In this document: positions 58,050 through 64,000 of the stretch, one piece after another
Layout of the letters: each line of letters starts with the position of its first letter
Numbering within the stretch: position 1 is the stretch's first letter
Assembly: GCF_030408795.1 (NCBI RefSeq)
Contig: NZ_CP047211.1
Coordinates: 2,790,001 to 2,854,000 of the forward strand
DNA length: 64,000 nucleotides
Source: Corynebacterium hansenii
GTDB taxonomy: Bacteria > Actinomycetota > Actinomycetes > Mycobacteriales > Mycobacteriaceae
Direction of reading: 5' to 3'
Made by a program: the position numbers and the translations under genes
The notes under the pieces: model-generated
The model's input: the letters and a program-made list of their open reading frames with translations, nothing else
What the model was told of the DNA's origin: nothing
Database searches by the model: none

Positions 58050-58709
58050 ATGACCGGAAACCACCGCAAGCCCTCCCGCCTCCGCCGCATCGCGCGCATG
58101 GTCGCGCCGCTGGCCGTCATCGCGGGCCTCGCCATGGCCCCCACGGTGGCCGGCGCCCAGCCCCTCCCGGACTTCGGGAACGTCGCCCCCGGCCCCTCGC
58201 GGGCCGACATCGACGGCCTGATGGACCGCGCCCAGGTTCCGGGCGAGATCCGCGACGCCGTGGAGCCCCTGCTGCCGAAGCCCGAGCCGAAGCCGGCTCC
58301 CGCGCCCGCCCCGGCCCCCGCGCCGGCCCAGGAGGAGCGCGCCGCCGACGCCCCGCCGGAGTCCCCGTGCCCGGCCACGGCCCGCGCCTGCGTCGATCTC
58401 TCCGGCAACCGCACCTGGCTGCAGCAGGACGGCAAGCTGCTCTACGGCCCGGCCGGCATGTCCCACGGCAAGCCCGGCCAGGAGACCCCGAAGGGCTCCT
58501 TCAAGGTGACCCGCAAGGTCAAGGACGAGATCTCCCGCGAGTTCAACAACGCCCCGATGCCGTACGCGGTGTACTTCACCAACAACGGCCACGCCTTCCA
58601 CGAGGGCTCGACCGGCGTCCAGTCGGCCGGCTGCGTCCGCCTGTCCCACGAGGCCGCCAAGTTCTTCTTCGAGAACCTCCAGGTCGGCGACTCGGTCTAC
58701 ATCTACTGA
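58050..58709 (+). CDS. Secreted L,D-transpeptidase (YkuD)
   Basis: A 219-residue exported enzyme that can form 3-3 cross-links in peptidoglycan. A signal peptide (about 1-36, ending AGAQ) is followed by a Pro/Ala-rich linker PKPEPKPAPAPAPAP (near 76-90) and the YkuD domain. The catalytic motif HEGSTGVQSAGCVRLS (near 187-202) has the His and Cys in place. TAAAGT (58037-58042) ends seven bases before the ATG at 58050, a leaderless start; a GTG three codons earlier lies in that box. Confidence 0.92.
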   Translation: MTGNHRKPSRLRRIARMVAPLAVIAGLAMAPTVAGAQPLPDFGNVAPGPSRADIDGLMDRAQVPGEIRDAVEPLLPKPEPKPAPAPAPAPAPAQEERAADAPPESPCPATARACVDLSGNRTWLQQDGKLLYGPAGMSHGKPGQETPKGSFKVTRKVKDEISREFNNAPMPYAVYFTNNGHAFHEGSTGVQSAGCVRLSHEAAKFFFENLQVGDSVYIY

Positions 58710-58729
58710 TCCCGCTTCTCCGCACACGA

Positions 58730-58759
58730 AAAACCCGCCGGATGAATCCGGCGGGTTTT
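58730..58759. terminator. Bidirectional terminator between the L,D-transpeptidase gene and ackA
   Basis: AAAACCCGCCGGAT and its complement form a 14-bp arm palindrome, with A and T runs at both ends, between two convergent genes. Confidence 0.9.
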
Positions 58760-58784
58760 CCCGTCCCCGGTGAGGGGCGCGACG

Positions 58785-59981
58785 CTACTTCGCGTAGGCC
58801 ATGGCGTAGCGGGCGATGGCCAGCTCCTCGTTGGTCGGCACGACCAGGACCTTGACGGTGGAGTCGTCCGTGGAGATGACGCGCGGGCCGTCGTTCGGGC
58901 CGGCGTTGCGCTCCGGGTCGATCTTGATGCCGAAGTTCTCCAGCTCCGCCATCGAGTCGCGGCGGATGCCCACGTGGTTCTCGCCGACGCCGGCGGTGAA
59001 CGTGATGGCGTCCAGGCGGCCCAGGATGAGCATGTAGGAGCCGATGTAGCGGCGCAGCTGGTGCACGTACATCTGGTACGCGGCCCAGGCGTCGGGGTCG
59101 TTGTCGTCCATGCGCTCCTGGAGCACGCGGAAGTCGTTGACGCCGGAGACGCCCTTCAGGCCGGAGCGGCGGTTGCACAGGTTGTCGATCTCGTCGATGG
59201 ACATGCCCTGGCGGTACAGGTGGAAGATGATGCCCGGGTCGATGTCGCCGGTGCGGGTGCCCATCATCAGGCCGGCCAGCGGCGTCATGCCCATCGAGGT
59301 GTCCACGGCCTCGCCGCCGCGGATGGCGGCGCAGGACGCGCCGTTGCCCAGGTGCAGCGTGATCTGGTTGACCTCGCGCGGGTCCTTGCCCAGCAGCGCC
59401 GGGACCTGGCCCGAGACGTACTCGTGGCTGGTGCCGTGGAAGCCGTAGCGGCGGATGTCGTGCTCGGCGGCGACCTCGGCGTTGAGGGGGTACAGCGCGG
59501 CGGCCGGCGGCATGGTGTGGAAGAAGCCGGTGTCGAACACCGCGACGTGCGGCACGTCCGGCAGCAGCTTGCGGGCTTCCTCGATGCCGACGATGTTCGC
59601 CGGGTTGTGCAGCGGCGCCAGCGGGATGAGGTCGCGCATCATCTCGACGATCTGGTCGTTGATCAGCTGCGGGCCGGAGAAGAGCTTACCGCCGTGGACG
59701 GTGCGGTGGCCGACCGCGGCAATCTCCACGGAGTGGGGGCCGCAGCCGTTGTCGTCCATCAGCTGGAACGCCTTGTCCAGGCCGTCTGCGTGGTCGGTGA
59801 TCGGCTCGGTGACCTCGATCTTCTCGCCGCCGACCTTGAGGACGATGGTGCCGTTCTCCTCGCCGATGCGCTCGACCAGACCCGACACGTAGGGCGGCTC
59901 GGTGGCGTCCTTCGACGGGTCGACGAGCTGGAACTTGATGGACGAGGATCCGGAATTGATGACCAGGGCGTGACGCGACAT
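58785..59981 (-). CDS. ackA: Acetate kinase
   Basis: Interconverts acetyl phosphate and acetate with ATP. A 398-residue ASKHA protein: [11 protein letters not shown] (residues 9-19), [12 protein letters not shown] near 156, [12 protein letters not shown] near 179 and the C-terminal FTAGVGEN are diagnostic. The gene is the second of the pta-ackA operon, only three bases after pta. Acetate activation and overflow use this pair in corynebacteria. Confidence 0.97.
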   Translation of the reverse strand: MSRHALVINSGSSSIKFQLVDPSKDATEPPYVSGLVERIGEENGTIVLKVGGEKIEVTEPITDHADGLDKAFQLMDDNGCGPHSVEIAAVGHRTVHGGKLFSGPQLINDQIVEMMRDLIPLAPLHNPANIVGIEEARKLLPDVPHVAVFDTGFFHTMPPAAALYPLNAEVAAEHDIRRYGFHGTSHEYVSGQVPALLGKDPREVNQITLHLGNGASCAAIRGGEAVDTSMGMTPLAGLMMGTRTGDIDPGIIFHLYRQGMSIDEIDNLCNRRSGLKGVSGVNDFRVLQERMDDNDPDAWAAYQMYVHQLRRYIGSYMLILGRLDAITFTAGVGENHVGIRRDSMAELENFGIKIDPERNAGPNDGPRVISTDDSTVKVLVVPTNEELAIARYAMAYAK

Positions 59982-59984
59982 GGC

Positions 59985-61487
59985 TTAGTTCCCTCCTGCC
60001 TGGATGGCGGTGATGGCGACGGTGTTCACGATGTCGGCGACCGTCGCGCCGCGCGACAGGTCGTTGACCGGCTTGTTGAGGCCCTGGAGGATCGGTCCGA
60101 TGGCGAGTGCGCCGCCGCAGCGCTGGGCGATCTTGTAGCCGATGTTGCCGGCGTCGAGATCGGGGAAGACGAAGACGGTGGCCTTGCCGGCCACGGCCGA
60201 GTCCGGCATCTTCTTCTTCGCGGTGGAGGGGGAGATGGCCGCGTCGAACTGCAGCGGGCCGTCGACGGCGAGTTCGGGGGCCAGCTCGCGGGCCTTGGCC
60301 AGGCCCTCCTTGACGCGGTCGACGTCCTCGCCCGTGCCGGACTCGCCGGTGGAGTAGGACATCATGGCCACGCGCGGCTCGATGCCGAAGTTCGACGCGG
60401 TTTCCGCGGAGACGACGGCGATCTCGCCGAGCTGGTCCGGCGTCGGCTTGGGCAGCACGGCGCAGTCGGCGAAGCCCCACAGGCGGTCGTCCATGACCAT
60501 CAGGAACAGCGAGGACACGGTCGAGGCGCCCGGCTTGGTCTTGATGATCTGGAACGACGGCTTGATGGTGTGCGCCGTGGTGTGGGCCGCGCCGGAGACC
60601 ATGCCGTCGGCGAGGCCCTTGTGGATCATCATGGTGGCGAAGTAGGAGATGTCGTTCATGGTCTCCCGCGCCTCCTCGAGCGTGATGCCCTTGGACTTGC
60701 GCAGTTCCGCGAACTCCTCGGCGAAGGCGTCGAGGTGCTCCGACGTCGCCGGGTCCATGAGCGAGGCCTTGGACAGGTCCAGGCCGAGCACGCGGGCGCG
60801 GTCGCGGATGAACTCCGGGTCGCCCAGGATGGTCAGGTCGCAGATGTCGGAGGCCAGCAGCTCGCCGGCGGCGATGAGGATGCGGTCGTCCTCGCCCTCC
60901 GGCAGCACGATGTGGCGGCGGTTCTCCTTCGCCTGCTTCAGCAGCCACCACTGGAAGCGCTGCGGCGTCATGATCACCGGGACTTCGGCGCCGAGGGCGG
61001 ACGCGAGCGCGTCGGCGTCGTCAAGCGAAACGACGGGCACATCCAGCTTCGGCTTCTCCGCCACGGTGCCCGTGAGCACGACGGCCAGCGGTGCGGCGTA
61101 GCGGGCGCGCAGCTCCGCGACGGCCATGCGGATGCGGGTGAGCGCGGCGTCGCCGGTGCAGCCCTCGCCGTTGGCGACGAGGATCACGCCGGAGCCGGTG
61201 ACGGCGGCGACGCGGGCGTCGAAGTCGAGGTTGCCGGTGGCGGTGAGCACCATCGGCTGCTCGCCGGAGGCCCGCTCGGACTCGACGGCGGTGACGATCT
61301 GCCCGAGCGCGTGGTCGGGGTTGCCCACGACCTCATCGGCGGTGACGCCGCACTGGGCGCCCACCGTCCGCACCTCGCGGGCCCCGCCCAAGGCGGAGGA
61401 CACCGCCTCGATGACCTCGCGATCGTCGCCTGCCTGGTCGACGGAGGTGACGAGCACCGCCGTGGCCGCGTTCGAGTTTTCGCTCAC
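59985..61487 (-). CDS. pta: Phosphate acetyltransferase
   Basis: Interconverts acetyl-CoA and acetyl phosphate. A 500-residue protein: the N-terminal 150 residues are a DRTGG-like or P-loop-related regulatory domain without the first nucleotide-binding motif, and the catalytic PTA domain runs from about 170 to 495 (IVLPEGEDDRIL, SGAAHTTAHTIKPSFQ, FPDLDAGNIGYKIAQR). This length fits the corynebacterial form, shorter than the 700-residue E. coli enzyme. Its promoter region carries two GlxR-like sites. Confidence 0.96.
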   Translation of the reverse strand: MSENSNAATAVLVTSVDQAGDDREVIEAVSSALGGAREVRTVGAQCGVTADEVVGNPDHALGQIVTAVESERASGEQPMVLTATGNLDFDARVAAVTGSGVILVANGEGCTGDAALTRIRMAVAELRARYAAPLAVVLTGTVAEKPKLDVPVVSLDDADALASALGAEVPVIMTPQRFQWWLLKQAKENRRHIVLPEGEDDRILIAAGELLASDICDLTILGDPEFIRDRARVLGLDLSKASLMDPATSEHLDAFAEEFAELRKSKGITLEEARETMNDISYFATMMIHKGLADGMVSGAAHTTAHTIKPSFQIIKTKPGASTVSSLFLMVMDDRLWGFADCAVLPKPTPDQLGEIAVVSAETASNFGIEPRVAMMSYSTGESGTGEDVDRVKEGLAKARELAPELAVDGPLQFDAAISPSTAKKKMPDSAVAGKATVFVFPDLDAGNIGYKIAQRCGGALAIGPILQGLNKPVNDLSRGATVADIVNTVAITAIQAGGN

Positions 61488-61855
61488 GGTTTGCGTCCTT
61501 TCCCGTGCGCCGGATTCGGCGCACGCCTATGGACCCGGTTCGATCCACCTGCGCGAATCCCGGGGTTCAGTGAGTCAAGATTCTTTCTCTGCCCGAATTG
61601 TGAGTCACCTTACATCGACCGCGCAACGGCCAAAACGACCTGGGTACCCCTATTAGCCGGATCGGTCCACCATGACCGTCACATTTGGGCGTGATACGTG
61701 ACCAGAGTCACACCGGAAGACGCCCCGGCTTAGGTTCACCTCACACAAGATGGAGGTTCTTGCCCGTCAGCATTAGTATGGTGCGGAAATCTCGATCCGC
61801 CCCACGATCCGGCACGCACGGATCCGATCCCCGAGAAGAGCAGGTCCAACTCAGC
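61488..61855. promoter_or_regulatory. Divergent pta/fpr control region with two GlxR-like sites
   Basis: The 368-base region holds no gene. TGTGAGTCACCTTACA (61599-61614) and CGTGACCAGAGTCACA (61697-61712) each match the TGTGA-N6-TCACA pattern of GlxR with one mismatch. A GTGCGCC/GGCGCAC hairpin is at 61505-61524. GlxR, RamA and RamB control pta-ackA in C. glutamicum. Confidence 0.65.
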
Positions 61856-63220
61856 ATGTCCCGTCCCCTCCGCGTCGCCATCATCGGTTCCGGCCCCGCC
61901 GGCGTGTACGCCTCGGATGCCCTGATGAAGTCCGGGCGCGAGGTCAGCATCGACCTGTACGAGAAGATGCCCGCCCCGTTCGGGCTGATCCGCTACGGCG
62001 TCGCCCCGGATCACCCGCGCATCAAGGGCATCATCAAGAGCCTGCACCGCGTGCTGGACAAGCCCGAGGTCCGGCTCATCGCCAACGTGGAGTTCGGCAA
62101 GGACGTGACCCTCGACGAGCTCAAGGAGCTTTACGACGCCGTCGTGTTCGCGACCGGCGCCGTCGGAGACCGCGACCTGGACGTGCCCGGCGCGGACCTC
62201 GAGGGCCACCACGGGGCCGGCGAATTCGTCGGCTTCTACGACGGCAACCCGCTGTTCCGCCGCGACTGGGACCTGTCCGCCGAGTCCGTGGCCGTCGTCG
62301 GCGTGGGCAACGTCGGCCTGGACGTCGCCCGCATCCTGGCGAAGACGGGCGACGAGCTGCACGTCACCGAGATCCCGGACAACGTCTACGAGACCCTGCG
62401 CACCAACAAGGCGCGCGAGGTCCACGTGTTCGGCCGCCGCGGCCCGGCGCAGGCGAAGTTCACCCCGCTGGAGCTGAAGGAGCTGGACCACTCCCCGACC
62501 ATCGAGGTCGTGGTGAATCCGGAGGACATCGACTACGACGCCGCCTCGGAGTCGAGCCGCCGCGAGTCGAAGATCGTGGACCAGGTGTGCTCGATCATCG
62601 AGAACTACGCCATCCGCGAGCCGAAGGGCGCGCCGCACAAGCTCTTCATCCACTTCTTCGAGTCGCCGGTGGAGATCCTCGGCGAGGACGGCAAGGTGGC
62701 GGGCATCCGCACCGAGCGCATGGAACTCGACGGCGAGGGCGGCGTCCGCGGCACCGGCAAGTTCACCGACTGGCCGGTCGGCGCCGTGTACCGCGCCGTG
62801 GGCTACCGCTCGGACGCGCTGCCGGGCATCCCGTTCGACGACGGCAAGGCGGTCATCCCGAACGCCGGCGGCCGCGTGCTGGACGGCGTCGGCGAGGACG
62901 CGGCGCACATCACCGGCCTGTACACCACCGGCTGGGTCAAGCGCGGCCCCGTCGGCCTGATCGGCAACACCAAGGGCGACGCCAACGAGACCGTCGCGAA
63001 CCTGCTGGAGGATTACGACGCCGGCAACGCCTTCGCCCCGTCGAAGCCCGGCGAGGACGACGCCCTGGCGTTCCTGGAGTCCAAGGGCGTGCCCTACGTG
63101 ACGTGGGACGGCTGGTACTCCCTCGACGCCGCCGAGCGGAAGCTGGGCGAGGCCGAGGGCCGCGAGCGCAAGAAGATCGTCGAGTGGGACGAGATGGTCG
63201 AGGCCACCCGCGGCGAGTAG
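61856..63220 (+). CDS. fpr: NADPH:ferredoxin reductase, adrenodoxin-reductase type
   Basis: A 454-residue FAD enzyme of the FprA family that reduces ferredoxin with NADPH. The FAD fold is VAIIGSGPAGVYASDAL (near 7-23), followed by FGLIRYGVAPDHP. The NADP fold is VAVVGVGNVGLDVARILA (near 144-161), and GWVKRGPVGLIGNTKGDA near 361 is characteristic of the family. The ATG at 61856 gives the normal N-terminus; frames extending upstream have no site. The same gene follows pta in C. glutamicum. Confidence 0.94.
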   Translation: MSRPLRVAIIGSGPAGVYASDALMKSGREVSIDLYEKMPAPFGLIRYGVAPDHPRIKGIIKSLHRVLDKPEVRLIANVEFGKDVTLDELKELYDAVVFATGAVGDRDLDVPGADLEGHHGAGEFVGFYDGNPLFRRDWDLSAESVAVVGVGNVGLDVARILAKTGDELHVTEIPDNVYETLRTNKAREVHVFGRRGPAQAKFTPLELKELDHSPTIEVVVNPEDIDYDAASESSRRESKIVDQVCSIIENYAIREPKGAPHKLFIHFFESPVEILGEDGKVAGIRTERMELDGEGGVRGTGKFTDWPVGAVYRAVGYRSDALPGIPFDDGKAVIPNAGGRVLDGVGEDAAHITGLYTTGWVKRGPVGLIGNTKGDANETVANLLEDYDAGNAFAPSKPGEDDALAFLESKGVPYVTWDGWYSLDAAERKLGEAEGRERKKIVEWDEMVEATRGE

Positions 63221-63224
63221 CCCG

Positions 63225-63554
63225 TCACTTTCCCGTCAGCGCCGTGATGCCGGTGGCGGCGGCGCCGATGATGACGGCCGCGAATCCGGCGGTGTTCATG
63301 GCCGTCGGTTCGGTGAGGACGAAGAACGACGCGGTGCCGGCGGCGAGGATGAGTCCGCTCGCCGCCCCCGCCCACTTTCTCAGCATGAACCGCATGATGC
63401 AGTAGATCGCCGCGAGGATCCCGTAGGCGCCCGTGACGTAGGCGATCCACGGGCCGGGTGATGCGTCGACGCCGATGAATTCGACGACGACGAGCACCGC
63501 CGCCGCCACGCCGATCAGCGCACTGGTCTTTTTGATCAGTCCGTCGTTTGCCAT
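63225..63554 (-). CDS. Small membrane protein, function unknown
   Basis: A 109-residue protein with three or four membrane helices (about 10-27, 37-55, 62-80, 86-104) and a short cytoplasmic N-terminus. No family is recognised. It converges on fpr four bases away. Confidence 0.75.
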   Translation of the reverse strand: MANDGLIKKTSALIGVAAAVLVVVEFIGVDASPGPWIAYVTGAYGILAAIYCIMRFMLRKWAGAASGLILAAGTASFFVLTEPTAMNTAGFAAVIIGAAATGITALTGK

Positions 63555-63590
63555 TCCCCCATCGTGCCAGTTGCCGGCGGCGGCCCGCCC

Positions 63591-64000
63591 CTACCCCAGT
63601 TCGATGACCTCGTCGGCGATCGCGCCGAGCAGCCGGTGGTCGTGGGAGATGAAGAGGACGCCGGCGCCGTCGCCGGCCCGCTCGCGCAGCACGGACACGA
63701 CTCCGGCGGCGGTGATGGGGTCGAGCATGGACGTCGGCTCGTCGCAGATCAGGTATTTCGCCTCCTGCACCAGGGCGCGGGCGATGACGGCGCGCTGGAG
63801 CTGGCCGTCCGACACTTCGGCGGGCAGGCGTTCCAGCAGCGCGGCGTCGAGGAGCACGGAATCCGCGGCGGCGTCGACGGCTTCGCGTTCGCCGGGCGCC
63901 TCCCGGCCGATGCGCCCGCCCGCCGCGATGCGGAACGGCTCGCCGATGGTCCGCCGCAGCGTCCACCGGGGGTCGCAGGCGTCGCGCGGGGCCTGGCCGA
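63591..64000 (-). CDS. ABC transporter ATP-binding protein, Opp/Dpp type, C-terminal part (partial)
   Basis: The frame is open to the right edge; 136 residues are visible. It reads WTLRRTIGEPFRI, a pattern of peptide and nickel ABC ATPases, then the signature loop VSDGQLQRAVIARAL (VSDGQ in place of LSGGQ), Walker B YLICDEPTSMLD and the H-loop FISHDHRL. Walker A is outside the window. The short C-terminus lacks the usual oligopeptide-transporter tail. Substrate unknown. Confidence 0.82.
   Translation of the reverse strand, partial: GQAPRDACDPRWTLRRTIGEPFRIAAGGRIGREAPGEREAVDAAADSVLLDAALLERLPAEVSDGQLQRAVIARALVQEAKYLICDEPTSMLDPITAAGVVSVLRERAGDGAGVLFISHDHRLLGAIADEVIELG

Noticed and set aside
58770..61694. 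A 974-codon open frame on the plus strand opposite ackA and pta
   Set aside because: It is an antisense shadow of two clear enzymes and shows no domain or ribosome-binding site.

Overview
The window is a gene-dense, very GC-rich stretch of an actinobacterial chromosome, most likely a high-GC Corynebacterium. The evidence is gene order. hpt-tilS-dacB-ppa at the left end and the glnX-glnH-pknG / ackA-pta / fpr block at the right end have the order I know from C. glutamicum. The ybdK - lipoprotein - LytR_C - DUF3263 - def - GNAT block matches the M. tuberculosis Rv0433-Rv0428c neighbourhood. Many genes start directly 6-7 bases after a TANNNT box, with no ribosome-binding site, as expected for leaderless corynebacterial transcripts. 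Statements about other genomes are from memory; no search was run.

Layout. 1-5.4 kb: purine salvage (partial hpt), tRNA-Ile lysidine synthase, an amidase, a PBP4-type carboxypeptidase, inorganic pyrophosphatase and an AhpD-like protein. 5.4-9.8 kb: a ugpAEBC-type ABC importer. 10-15 kb: a rhodanese, then a MarR regulator translationally coupled to a 1329-residue membrane NRPS with the domain plan of epsilon-poly-L-lysine synthetase. 15-18.5 kb: ppk2, a DUF559 protein and a repeat-rich, gene-poor stretch. 18.6-25.3 kb: groL behind two CIRCE operators, an ACAD/APH/SDR set and an M20 peptidase. 25.3-26.1 kb: a stand-alone LeuA regulatory domain behind a leader-peptide region. 26.2-32.7 kb: a complete Mrp (mnhA-G) cation/proton antiporter operon.

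32.7-48.9 kb: the ybdK-to-GNAT block, then an Asp-rich protein overlapping an ECF sigma factor, a membrane Hsp70-like protein, two dynamin-like GTPases, two cytosolic proteins built of EF-hand-like repeats, an RDD protein, exonuclease III, and an MFS exporter with its divergent MarR regulator. 49.2-52.1 kb: a thiEOSG thiamine operon. 52.1-64 kb: a small membrane protein, a NUDIX hydrolase, glnX-glnH-pknG, an L,D-transpeptidase, ackA-pta, fpr and the end of a peptide-type ABC ATPase.

The most interesting signals are: (i) the poly-lysine-synthetase-like NRPS, whose pocket residues read as lysine-like, downstream of a regulator ending in a Lys-rich tail; (ii) three near-identical ECF-type promoters in front of the Asp-rich/sigma pair and both EF-hand-like proteins, suggesting an autoregulated regulon; (iii) an 11-bp word, GCTTKRCGACG, found about 25 times, often with rare Leu codons and sometimes as inverted pairs in terminators; (iv) three 89-bp palindrome-ended elements around the DUF559 gene; (v) a leader peptide and anti-Shine-Dalgarno hairpins before the LeuA-domain gene. 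No tRNA, rRNA, CRISPR array, transposase or prophage gene was seen.
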